Source: DATKMK01 sp035541895 (GTDB taxonomy: Bacteria > Desulfobacterota > Binatia > HRBIN30 > JACQVA1). Taken from it: a DNA stretch of 64,000 bases. The stretch is taken from assembly GCA_035541895.1 (NCBI GenBank), contig DATKMK010000001.1:1-64000 (forward strand), read 5' to 3'. Under the pieces are notes generated by a model. It was not told where the DNA came from. It did no database searches and was given only the letters and a program-made list of their open reading frames with translations. Positions within the stretch are counted from its first letter, which is position 1. The number at the start of each line of letters is the position of its first letter. Both the position numbers and the translations under genes were made by a program. Positions 18,441 to 27,238 of this stretch are shown in pieces.

Positions 18441-19600
18441 GCCGCACCTGCCTGCGCCATCGCGGCCTTCACCGCATCGTTCACGACCTCGCCGTTGTGC
18501 GTGACGCAGCTCCCCTTGATGACCTCATCTTCGAAGTCCAATGCCGCCTGCCCGTTCTTGACGAAGCTGTTGAGTAGCTCCGTGACATTGCGCGCGTAGA
18601 GTTGACTCGCGTGAATCGGCATCGTCGCCGGAAGATTCGTCGGGCCGTGGATGCTCACACCGCCGGTGACGACGACGCGATCGCGTTGCGTCACTTCGCA
18701 GTTGCCGCCGGTTTCCGCGGCGAGATCAACGATGACCGAGCCCGGCCGCATCGCCGCGACCGTCTCCTTCGTGATGAGTCGCGGCGCCGGCCGGCCGGGA
18801 ATCAACGCCGTCGTAATGACCACGTCGAAATCCTTCGTCCGCTCCGCGAGCATCTCCTGCTGCCTGCGGCTGGCGTCGGCCGACAGCGCCTTCGCGTACC
18901 CGCCCTTGTCCTCGGCGTCGGTGACGCCGAGGTCGAACTCGAGAAACTTTGCGCCGAGACTCTCGACCTGCTCTTTGACCACCGGACGCACATCGTAGCC
19001 CCAGACCTGCGCGCCCAGTCGGCGTGCGGTCGCGATGGCTTGCAGCCCGGCAACGCCGGCGCCGATCACCAGCACTTTCGCGGCGAAGACGGTCCCCGCG
19101 GCGGTCATCAACATCGGGAAGAATTTTGGGAGCGATTCGGCCGCGATGAGGACCGCTTTGTAGCCGGCGATGTTGGCTTGCGACGACAGCGCGTCCATCT
19201 TCTGCGCGCGGCTGATGCGAGGGATGCCTTCCATGCCGAAGCTCGTGATGCGCCGCGCCGCCAGCCGCCGCACCAAGTCATGCTGCGTGAGCGCGTCGAG
19301 TAACCCGATCAGGACGGCATTTTCGCGCATCAAGTCGACTTCGTGGCGGCCGAGCGCCGCCTGCTCGATCGGCTTGTGCACTTTGAGCACGACGTCAGCC
19401 TCACCGTAGAGCGCCGAGGCGTCGGCGGCGATCCGCGCGCCGGCCTTCTCGAACGCCGCATCGAAGAAGAACGCCGCGTCGCCGGCGTGGGCTTCGACCA
19501 TCACCTCCAGGCCGGACTTGATCAGCGCCGCGGCGGCGTCGGGCGTCAGCGCAACACGACGCTCGTTCGCGGCGATCTCCTTAGGCACCCCGATTTTCAT
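18437..19600 (-). CDS. pntA: NAD(P) transhydrogenase, soluble alpha-1 subunit (PntAA)
   Basis: A 387-residue alanine-dehydrogenase/PNT-fold protein corresponding to domain I only, without membrane helices. Motifs: MKIGVPKEIAANERRVALTP, FGMEGIPRISRAQKMDALSS, the NAD-binding VLVIGAGVAGLQAIATARRLG, and PGSVIVDLAAETGGNCEVT. The chain ends at AMAQAGAA where E. coli PntA would continue into its membrane part; that part is instead fused to the next gene. This gene leads the two-gene minus-strand operon. Confidence 0.93.
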
Positions 19601-19863
19601 TCAGCCTCGCTTGTGATTCACAAGGGCTCTTTCGAGCCCGCGCCTCCCTGCCATTTCTCCGCCCGCTTGTCCACCCGGACGGTCTCGTCAGCCGCACTGC
19701 TTGCCCGACGAGGAGAAACGCTTCGGAGAGCACGGATTCGCACGTGAACCACGGCGGGCGAAACTGACGCGATCGTCCGAGGCCAGCGTGGCCGACAAGC
19801 AGACCGTCAGGGTCTTCATGACAGCCGACGTATGACAGCTGTGGCAAAGATGCGAGGCGAGGC

Positions 19864-20835
19864 TCAGGCCGCGGCAAACACGCTGGGCGGGTGCACGTAG
19901 ATCCGCTGCAGGAGGCGAATGAGCCCGGGATCACGGACCGGATCGTCGGGGAATTCGAACTCGATGCCGCGCCGGTGCAGATCTGCAGAAAGGCGACGCC
20001 GTACCTCGGCGAGATCGATGTCGTCGTCGTGCTCGTCGTAACGGCGCCGGTCGTCGTCGCGGGTGAAGACGTTCGCTTTCCACGACACGCTGACGCGCAT
20101 CCGCTCGCGTGGGAACGTTGCCAACGTGCGCCCACGGTCGAGGATCGCCCACTGGCCGTCGCGCCGCAGCAGTTCGCTGTCCAAGCTCAACTGCACCATG
20201 CCGTCTTCGGGACGGCCGGTGGGCCGCACGCGGTGCCACATGAAGTCGTTGTCGCCGACGATCGCGGTGTTGTCGATCGCGCCCTCGTGCACGATCGGCG
20301 GTTGATCCGGTCCCTGTGACCAGTACTCGAACCCGCCGTCGCAGCCGACGTACAGCCACGCGACCGCGGTGGCGATTTGCACGCGCACGTCCTCGAACAG
20401 ACCCGAGAGTCCCATGATCGTGAGAAACGTGATCGGATAGCGCGAGCGATCGATGCCCCGAAACGCCGGCACGTCGGTGTGACCCATGCCTTGCGGGAAT
20501 GGCAACTGCCAGGTGAGGTTGGCGTAGACGTTGTGCGGACGCACGATCTCGGCGTTGAACAGGCGTTGCGCGGCGTCGATGAATGCCGCGTGGTTCAACA
20601 GTGGCTCGATGTCGGGTGCTGCGGTGCCTTCGGTGGCCCAGTTGCCGCGAAACACGGGCGCGACGACCATCGGCGCGGCGTCGGTGCGGCCCGCCAGCGC
20701 GGCGTACTCGGCGTCGTTCGCGAAGTAACGCTGCACCGGCCAATACGGCGCGTGCGCCTCGATTACGCGCTCCACCTGCGCCGGGTCATGGAACGCAGTG
20801 TCGAGCTGGATCGGCGTACGCGGCAGTCGATCCAT
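19864..20835 (-). CDS. Putative Fe(II)/2-oxoglutarate-dependent oxygenase-like protein
   Basis: A 323-residue protein with no signal peptide. It has a possible facial metal triad H119-T-D121 (GMGHTDVPAFRG) and H201 (MWHRVRPTG), with nearby Arg residues that could bind the 2-oxoglutarate carboxylate. Aromatic-rich strands lie between them (FEYWSQGPDQPP). That spacing suits a cupin-type oxygenase, but I cannot assign a named family. It begins 10 bases after the thiolase gene on the same strand, so its substrate may be an acyl-CoA or the acid released from one. No strong ribosome site was seen; coupling to the thiolase is likely. Confidence 0.5.
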   Translation of the reverse strand: MDRLPRTPIQLDTAFHDPAQVERVIEAHAPYWPVQRYFANDAEYAALAGRTDAAPMVVAPVFRGNWATEGTAAPDIEPLLNHAAFIDAAQRLFNAEIVRPHNVYANLTWQLPFPQGMGHTDVPAFRGIDRSRYPITFLTIMGLSGLFEDVRVQIATAVAWLYVGCDGGFEYWSQGPDQPPIVHEGAIDNTAIVGDNDFMWHRVRPTGRPEDGMVQLSLDSELLRRDGQWAILDRGRTLATFPRERMRVSVSWKANVFTRDDDRRRYDEHDDDIDLAEVRRRLSADLHRRGIEFEFPDDPVRDPGLIRLLQRIYVHPPSVFAAA

Positions 20836-20845
20836 CGAGAGCGAA

Positions 20846-22021
20846 TCAGTTCCCGACCACCGACACGAAGCTCACGCACCGACCGGGTGCGCCGCCCAGG
20901 TTGTGAGTCATGCCGAGTTTGGGATTTTTGATCTGCCGCGCGCCGGCTTCGCCGCGGAGCTGCAGCCACATCTCGTACATCATCCGTAGTCCACTGGCGC
21001 CAATCGGGTGTCCGAAACTTTTCAGCCCGCCGTCGGGGTTGACCGGTTGCGGGCCGTCGCCGTCGAAGCGGCCGGCAAGCACGTCCTTCCAGGCATGTCC
21101 GCGCGGGGAAAAGCCCATGTCTTCCATGAGCACCAGCTCGGTCGGCGTGAAGCAGTCGTGGACCTCGGCCATGCTGATCTCTTCGCGCGGGTCCTTCACG
21201 CCGGCTTGCTGGTACGCGTCTTGCGCGCTGGCGACGACTTCGGGGAAGGTCGTGAAGTCGTACTCCTGACTGTAGTAGCCGGCCGCCGGGCCGGCGACGA
21301 ACGACAACGCCTTGATGAAGATCGGGTGTTTCGAATACTTGTGCGCGTCCTCGGCGCGACACAAGATCGCGGCCGCCGACCCGTCGCTCACGCCGGAGCA
21401 ATCGAAGATGCCGAGCATGCCGGCGACCGCCGGGGACTTGCAGATCGTTTCCATCGGCACTTCCTTGCGGAACTGTGCCTTCGGATTCTTCGCGCCGTTC
21501 TTGTGGTTCTTCCACGCGATGCGGGCGAGTACCTGCTTTAGCTCGTCTTCGTTGACGCCGAACTTCTTGGCATACGCTGGCGCGAGCAGCGAAAAGGTCG
21601 CCGGCGCGGTCATGCTCGAGTTGGTGCCGTCGTTCGGCGGACTTGCCCCGGTCAAGCCCGAGTAGCCGGAGTCCTTCAGTTTCTCGACGCCGATTGCCAT
21701 CACCAGATCGTACGCGCCGCTGGCAACCGCGTAGGCAGCGTTGCGCATCGCTTCGCTGCCGGTGGCGCACATGTTCTCCAACCGCGTCACCGGCTTGTAG
21801 GGAATCTTCAGCGCTTCAGAGAGCATCAGGCCGGAGATGCCGCTGCCCATCGTCCCGAGCCAGTAGGCGTCGACTTGGTCCGCATCGATGCCCGCCGAGC
21901 GGTACGCTTCCTGCGCCGCCTCGACAAGCAAATCATCGGGGCCCTTATTCCAATGTTCGCCGAACGATGTGCAGCCCATGCCGACGATGGCGACGCGGTC
22001 CTTGATGCCTTTGCTAGCCAT
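20846..22021 (-). CDS. SCP2-type thiolase (lipid-transfer/acyl-CoA acyltransferase family)
   Basis: A 391-residue thiolase-fold enzyme. The nucleophile is in ENMCATGSEAMR, the catalytic His in GHPIGASGLRMMYE and a further motif in EVHDCFTPTEL. The usual C-terminal Cys-x-Gly is replaced by HNLGGAPG, as in SCP2-type thiolases. These cleave 3-oxoacyl-CoA or condense acyl-CoAs. Directly upstream in the operon is an HMGCS-like/OB-fold fusion, and such proteins form complexes with this thiolase type. GAGGAGG before ATG 22021 decides the start over a longer frame. Confidence 0.88.
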   Translation of the reverse strand: MASKGIKDRVAIVGMGCTSFGEHWNKGPDDLLVEAAQEAYRSAGIDADQVDAYWLGTMGSGISGLMLSEALKIPYKPVTRLENMCATGSEAMRNAAYAVASGAYDLVMAIGVEKLKDSGYSGLTGASPPNDGTNSSMTAPATFSLLAPAYAKKFGVNEDELKQVLARIAWKNHKNGAKNPKAQFRKEVPMETICKSPAVAGMLGIFDCSGVSDGSAAAILCRAEDAHKYSKHPIFIKALSFVAGPAAGYYSQEYDFTTFPEVVASAQDAYQQAGVKDPREEISMAEVHDCFTPTELVLMEDMGFSPRGHAWKDVLAGRFDGDGPQPVNPDGGLKSFGHPIGASGLRMMYEMWLQLRGEAGARQIKNPKLGMTHNLGGAPGRCVSFVSVVGN

Positions 22022-22119
22022 GATGTCCTCCTCTGCGCTCGGTTCGTCCAATCCTACTATTGGAACGACTCAGCGACTAGAGCTACCGTCCGATTTCATT
22101 TTGCGCCAGGACGAGTTGG

Positions 22120-23505
22120 TCACCGGCCCGGGCGTGCCTTCCAGAAATAGTTGTGGACTCCCTGCGCCGTGAACAAGCGCCGAAACGTCATCTCCAGATG
22201 ATTGCCGATGGCGACCGCCTTCGGCTCGACGTCGGTGAGCTCGCAGGTGAAGCGGCCGCCGCCCTCGTAGTCGACGAACGCCGCTACCACCGGCGGTTGC
22301 AGGGTGTAGGCAAGGTGATCGAGCGTGTATGTCGCGACTCGGCACGACGTATCGGCGAAGCGCTCGTCGCGCATCTGGTCGACCGCGCCGCATTTCACGC
22401 ACACCCGCTGCGGGGGCAGATGGCCGGTCTGGCATTGCGTGCAACGCGAACCGACGAACGCCAGTTTCCAGCGCTCGTGCCTTCGCATCGGCGGTGCGGC
22501 TGGCCGCTCGGGATCGGGACGTCGCGGCGGTTCGAACGGCAGAATGCCGCGCCACTTGAGGTAGGTATTGTACGCCAGGTCGTTGCGCTTCGAGGCGATC
22601 CAGCGGTCGACCTTGCGCACCGGCGGCGCCGGCTTGATCGCATCCGTCACTTCGAGCACCAGGGCATCGACGCCGTCGGCTTCACACACCACGAGGATGC
22701 GGTCACCGGGCTTCGCCCCGTCCAACGCGCGCGCCAGCAGCAGCCCGGCGTGGGCGCAACCGCTGCGTCCGACGGTGGCGGCAAGGGTGTCGGCGATCTG
22801 TTCGGGCGTGAGGCCGAGCGCCTTCGGCAGAGCGGCCATCGAGCGGGGATTCGTTCCGTCGAGGATGACGGCCGTCAAAGTCGCGGGGTCGATGCCGCCG
22901 CTCTGCAGTGCGCGCTTCGTGGTCTCGGCGATCGCCGGACCCAGCGTGTCGGCGGTGAAACGTTCCTCCCACTGCCGCACGAAGCGATCGTCGGGCAGCC
23001 GCCAGGTGTCGAGGATTTCGATGGTCGCGGAGGCGCGTCCGATCACGCGGGCGATCGCGTCGGTGTCGGGCCCGGTGACGAACGACACGGCGGCATCGCC
23101 GCCTTGGCTCTCGCGCGTGCTGCCCGGCGCGCCGGTGACGAGATCGCTGGCGCAGACGAGCGCTCGTTTGCCCGCCGCCGCAAGGTCGAGTCCCAACAAC
23201 AACGCCGCGAGACCCATGCGCGACGAGCCGCCGAGTGCGACCGAGCTGACCGTCTCCGGGAGATCGAGCGCGGCCTGAAGCGTCGCGGTGTCGAGCTTCT
23301 CCGCATAGGCGGGGCTGAGCGTAGCGAACAGCATCGTATCGATCGCGACGCCGCCGCGGACCGCGTCGCGCGACGCCTCGACGGCCATCGACACCGCATC
23401 CTCGTCGAAGCTGGCGACCGCACGCTCACCTTTCCCTCCGCCGATCACCGCCCGGGTCAGACGAAAATAGGGAACGTAACTGCCGTAGCGGACGATGCCT
23501 GCCAT
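22120..23505 (-). CDS. HMG-CoA-synthase-like thiolase-fold protein fused to a zinc-ribbon OB-fold domain
   Basis: A 461-residue protein. Residues 1-~330 have the HMG-CoA synthase/KAS III fold (IVRYGSYVPYFRLTR, GGDAAVSFVTGP, ILDGTNPRSMAALPKALGL, VGRSGCAHAGLLLARAL). Residues ~335-461 are a DUF35-type module with a zinc ribbon (CTQCQTGHLPPQRVCVKC) and an OB-fold (VATYTLDHLAYT, PVVAAFVDYEGGGRF). In place of the catalytic Cys there is VALGGSSRMG, so it may be a structural partner of the thiolase next door rather than an enzyme itself. GAGGAGG before ATG 23505 sets the start. Confidence 0.85.
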   Translation of the reverse strand: MAGIVRYGSYVPYFRLTRAVIGGGKGERAVASFDEDAVSMAVEASRDAVRGGVAIDTMLFATLSPAYAEKLDTATLQAALDLPETVSSVALGGSSRMGLAALLLGLDLAAAGKRALVCASDLVTGAPGSTRESQGGDAAVSFVTGPDTDAIARVIGRASATIEILDTWRLPDDRFVRQWEERFTADTLGPAIAETTKRALQSGGIDPATLTAVILDGTNPRSMAALPKALGLTPEQIADTLAATVGRSGCAHAGLLLARALDGAKPGDRILVVCEADGVDALVLEVTDAIKPAPPVRKVDRWIASKRNDLAYNTYLKWRGILPFEPPRRPDPERPAAPPMRRHERWKLAFVGSRCTQCQTGHLPPQRVCVKCGAVDQMRDERFADTSCRVATYTLDHLAYTLQPPVVAAFVDYEGGGRFTCELTDVEPKAVAIGNHLEMTFRRLFTAQGVHNYFWKARPGR

Positions 23506-23628
23506 TGAAACCTCCTCATCGAACGTCCGGCCGACGCGCACCCTCGCGTCGCCGCACCCAGCGGATATTCGATCGCGGGCAAACTGTCCACTCCCCGGCT
23601 CGCGCCGCGTCGTCGGCGCGAGCCGACG

Positions 23629-24684
23629 CTATGGCCGCGGCAGTACGTCCAAGGCGTGTCGGGCTGCTGCCACGTAGGTAGGCGAGGAACGGAGCGCGTG
23701 GAATCTCAGACAAGCTTCGGTGAATTTGATCGCGTGCTCGTCGCCGTGCCCGATGGCCATATCGATCAACGTGTCTTCGCTTTCCCGCGGCGGCTCGATC
23801 TCCGTCTCCGGCTTGGGCCGACTGCCGAATGCGGCGTACAGGCCACAGCCGGTTTGCCATGCGAATCGCAGCGCCGTGCGAGCGGTCGCATCATCGAGGT
23901 ACGGCAGGAGGTTGTCGAGAGCGGCGACCGCCGTCACGCCATGAATGAAGACAATCGCGGTCAGCACGTCGTGCGTATTGGCGAGGTAGACCCGCGCGAA
24001 CACTTCCGCGAGGTCCGACGCGACGTCGCGAACTTCGCCGCCGACGTCGACGAGACCGATCACCGGCGCAAAGTCGGGGAAGTCGCTGAGCGCTTCGAGT
24101 GACGAGACGATGGTGCCGGTAAACACGCGCTGACTCGGCGGGACCACCGCGACCTCCGCGATCGCCTCGCGCGGCCGACGCAAACGATCGGCGACGCGCC
24201 TACTCGTCGGCAATTCCTGATAGTTCGCCGCCCAATACGCCAACGCATCAGCCAACTCGCGCAGCCGATGCGGCGTTTCGGATTCGGCTAGGCTACGTGC
24301 CGCGTGGCCCACGCGAATCACGCCATGCGCGGCCGACGCACAGATGCCCGGAGCAAGTCGTGCCGCCCAGCGGCTGAGCACGTCGCGCCACGATGCGTCA
24401 CGCAGCTCCGCCGCGAAAAAGTCGTTCCAGTCCGCGACCCGATCCGATTGCGCCAGCGCGCTGCGCCAGTCCTCGCGCGCGATCCGCCGCCGAGCGGCGG
24501 GCCGTGGCAGCATGCCTGAGCGATAGCGTTCCACCCACGGCGCGACGGCATCCGGGCGTCCAAGCGCGCACAACGCCTCCACCGCCATCGGGGCATGGTT
24601 GGTGAGGCCGTTGCGTAAATCCGGACCGTAGGCCGACAACCGGGCGAGTGCATCGTCCATCGACGTATACGAGGGCGCGTTCAT
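23629..24684 (-). CDS. Questin oxidase-like protein (DUF4243 family)
   Basis: A 351-residue, mostly alpha-helical protein. The N-terminal GLTNHAPMAVEALCALGR, then WVERYRSG and the His-containing AAHGVIRVGHAAR and later FIHGVTAV, fit the questin-oxidase-like family. The founding fungal members carry out Baeyer-Villiger-type oxygenation of polyketides, but bacterial members are largely uncharacterised. It lies 123 bases upstream of the HMGCS/OB-fold gene on the same strand and may join that unit. AAGGAG before ATG 24684 fixes the start. Confidence 0.75.
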   Translation of the reverse strand: MNAPSYTSMDDALARLSAYGPDLRNGLTNHAPMAVEALCALGRPDAVAPWVERYRSGMLPRPAARRRIAREDWRSALAQSDRVADWNDFFAAELRDASWRDVLSRWAARLAPGICASAAHGVIRVGHAARSLAESETPHRLRELADALAYWAANYQELPTSRRVADRLRRPREAIAEVAVVPPSQRVFTGTIVSSLEALSDFPDFAPVIGLVDVGGEVRDVASDLAEVFARVYLANTHDVLTAIVFIHGVTAVAALDNLLPYLDDATARTALRFAWQTGCGLYAAFGSRPKPETEIEPPRESEDTLIDMAIGHGDEHAIKFTEACLRFHALRSSPTYVAAARHALDVLPRP

Positions 24685-24839
24685 CGCAACTCCTTTGTCG
24701 CCATGTTTAGGAAGTCCACTCGCTATGTAAAGGCCGTGAAACGAACGTGGGCGTGGCTGAACGAACAGGGGTCTTATGTCGGCGATTGACAACGCCGGCG
24801 ATGAAGCAAAAGGCGGCGGCATCGAGAGAGGAGGAAGCC

Positions 24840-25844
24840 ATGCCGTCGATCCGCGTGACCACGTTCAACGTCGAGAACCTGTTCAACCGCTACGCGCTGC
24901 TGGATGTGCCGTGGGAGAATCGGAGCTACGAGAAGATCGTCCAGGCGGTCGGACTGGCCTCGATCGCCAGCCGCGCCGGTGACCTGGTCTCGTACGAAAC
25001 CACGCTGGTGCAGCGCGACAACACCGCGCGCGCCGTCCTCGATTCGAAGCCGGACGTGCTCGCGGTGCAAGAAGTCGAAAATCTTTACACGCTGCGGATC
25101 TTCAATTCGCAGTATCTCAAGAACTACTTCGATCGCATGGTGCTGATCGACGGCAACGATCCGCGCGGTATCGACGTCGGGTTCCTGCTGCGCAAAGGCT
25201 TCGACGGGCACATCACCGGGATTCAGACTCATATCGACGAAGGGCAGGGCGGCAAGGCGGTGATTCGCGGTTCCGGCGGCCCCAAATCCGCCATCGGCTA
25301 CCCCGCGACCAACGCGATCTTCTCACGTGATTGCTTGTGCATCGACGTCGCCGTCGGCAAGAAGACGCTCACGTTTCTGGTGAACCATCTGAAGGCACAA
25401 GACGGCACACCGGAAGCCGACAGCCGCCGCGCCCTGCAAGCCAAGCGGGTCGTCGCGCTGGCTGCCGATGCACGCCAGCAAGGGAAATTCCCGATCGTGC
25501 TCGGCGACCTCAACGCCGATGTTGCCGGCGCGAAGCAGAACAAGAACAAAGCCAAGAAGCGGGCGGGCGAGAGCTTACTGCCGCTGATCAATGCCCAGGG
25601 ACTCAGCGATGCGTTCGCCGGGGTCGCCGAGAATTGGAGTCACTACTATGAGTCCGACGACTCCGTCAGCCGGCTCGACTACATCCTGGTCGACAAGCAA
25701 CTCCAGGTGAGCGGTCGCGACATCGTCCGCAAGGGTCTGAGTCTCAAGTGCCAACAAGCCGGGGGCGAGCGGTACCCGACCGTCGGCCTCAATCACACGG
25801 AGGCGAGCGACCACTGCCCGGTGACGGCGGTCGTCGACGTGTAA
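24840..25844 (+). CDS. Endonuclease/exonuclease/phosphatase (EEP) family hydrolase
   Basis: A 334-residue single-domain EEP protein, apparently cytoplasmic. The metal and catalytic residues appear in order: Asn in RVTTFNVENLF, Glu in LAVQEVENL, Asp/Asn in VLGDLNADV, Asp in SRLDYILVD and His in NHTEASDHCPV. The family covers nucleases, sphingomyelinases and phosphatases, and nothing here decides between them. GAGAGGAGGAAG before the ATG sets the start. It is divergent from the questin-oxidase-like gene. Confidence 0.85.
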   Translation: MPSIRVTTFNVENLFNRYALLDVPWENRSYEKIVQAVGLASIASRAGDLVSYETTLVQRDNTARAVLDSKPDVLAVQEVENLYTLRIFNSQYLKNYFDRMVLIDGNDPRGIDVGFLLRKGFDGHITGIQTHIDEGQGGKAVIRGSGGPKSAIGYPATNAIFSRDCLCIDVAVGKKTLTFLVNHLKAQDGTPEADSRRALQAKRVVALAADARQQGKFPIVLGDLNADVAGAKQNKNKAKKRAGESLLPLINAQGLSDAFAGVAENWSHYYESDDSVSRLDYILVDKQLQVSGRDIVRKGLSLKCQQAGGERYPTVGLNHTEASDHCPVTAVVDV

Positions 25845-25912
25845 GCTGCGGCGGTTGAATCGCGCTCGGTCAGCGCTGGCGCCGGAACGGCACCCGGGCT
25901 AGAGACAGCGGC

Positions 25913-27163
25913 ATGACCGAACCGCTGTATCGCTCGCGCCCCGGTGGCTTCGACATTCGACCGGCGAGCCAGACCGAAGCGGCACGAGTGGGCGACTTCG
26001 TCTGGCTCTCCGAGGGACTGTCGAATTCGTACCTCGTCGTCACCGGCGAAGGCCGCGTCATAGTCAACACCGGCATGGGCTTCGAAGCGCCGGTGCACAA
26101 ACGCAACTTTGACGCGGTCGATCGCGGACCGGTGCGCTATATCCTGCTGACCCAGTCGCACGTCGATCACGTCGGCGGCGTCGATCTCTTTCGCGAATCG
26201 GGCACCCAGATCATTGCACAGGCCAACAATCGCGCGTGCCAGGATGACGACGCGCGCATCCATCCGTTTCGCGCCGCCCACAGCGCGCCGTTCTTTCCGA
26301 CCGCCGTGGGCAAGGCCGAGGGAAATCGACACGTCCAAGCCCGACCTGAACCGACGATCGCGTTCGCGGATCGCTACGAGTTCACGCTTGCCGATCTGCG
26401 CTTCGAGTTGATCGCGACGCCCGGCGGTGAGACCGTCGATTCGATGTGCGTGTGGCTGCCGCAACATCGCATCGCGTTCGTCGGCAACGTCTTCGGCGCG
26501 CTGTTTGGGCATTTCCCCAATCTGGTTACGTTGCGCGGCGATCGCTATCGCTTCGCTTTGCCGTTCATCGACTCCGTCAATCGCGTACTCGCCCTCGAAC
26601 CCGAACTGCTGCTCACCGGTCACTTCGCGCCGATTCGCGGGGCTGCGTTGATCTACGCCGAGCTCACCCGTCTGCGCGATGCCGTCCAGTACGTCCATGA
26701 TGAGACCGTACGAGGCATGAATGAAGGCCGGGATGTTTTCACCCTGATGCGGGAGATTCGGCTGCCGGCGGAACTCGAAGTCGGCCAGGGATACGGCTGC
26801 GTGGCGTGGGGAGTGCGCGCGATCTGGGAAGGTTACGCCGGCTGGTTTCATCAGCGCTCGACCACCGAGCTGTATCCGGTGTTACCCAACGCGGTGTATG
26901 ACGACATCGTTGAGTTGGCCGGCGGCGCGGCGGCGGTCGCTGAACGCGCACGCGCACGCTTGGCCGCCGGTGCTGCGATCGAGGCCATTCACCTCGCTGA
27001 GGTGGCGCTGACCGCCGAGCCCGCCTCGCGCTCAGCACGCGAAGTCTATCTCGCGGCGCATGAGCGATTGTTGGCTGCGCGCGGCGGGATCAACTTTTGG
27101 GAAACCGGCTGGCTGCGTTACCAAATCGAACGGACCAAATGCGTCCTGGCGGATCAGACGTGA
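25913..27163 (+). CDS. Alkylsulfatase-like metallo-beta-lactamase-fold protein with altered metal site
   Basis: A 416-residue protein. The MBL domain (1-~250) is followed by a helical region matching the alkyl-sulfatase dimerisation domain (GMNEGRDVFTLMREIRLP, YGCVAWGVRAIWEGYAGWFH). The metal loop reads LTQSHVDHVGG: the first His of the usual T-H-S-H-x-D-H is Gln81, while H83, D85 and H86 remain. The later metal-ligand Glu segment also looks changed (FVGNVF), and His of LTGHFAPI is present. Alkylsulfatase, another hydrolase, or an altered-metal enzyme all remain possible. Confidence 0.72.
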   Translation: MTEPLYRSRPGGFDIRPASQTEAARVGDFVWLSEGLSNSYLVVTGEGRVIVNTGMGFEAPVHKRNFDAVDRGPVRYILLTQSHVDHVGGVDLFRESGTQIIAQANNRACQDDDARIHPFRAAHSAPFFPTAVGKAEGNRHVQARPEPTIAFADRYEFTLADLRFELIATPGGETVDSMCVWLPQHRIAFVGNVFGALFGHFPNLVTLRGDRYRFALPFIDSVNRVLALEPELLLTGHFAPIRGAALIYAELTRLRDAVQYVHDETVRGMNEGRDVFTLMREIRLPAELEVGQGYGCVAWGVRAIWEGYAGWFHQRSTTELYPVLPNAVYDDIVELAGGAAAVAERARARLAAGAAIEAIHLAEVALTAEPASRSAREVYLAAHERLLAARGGINFWETGWLRYQIERTKCVLADQT

Positions 27164-27238
27164 GTGAATGGGCGTGACACCGACGCGCCGATTGGCATAA
27201 TGACGGGCGTCTCGACGCCGCGAACAAGGAGTGTGACC

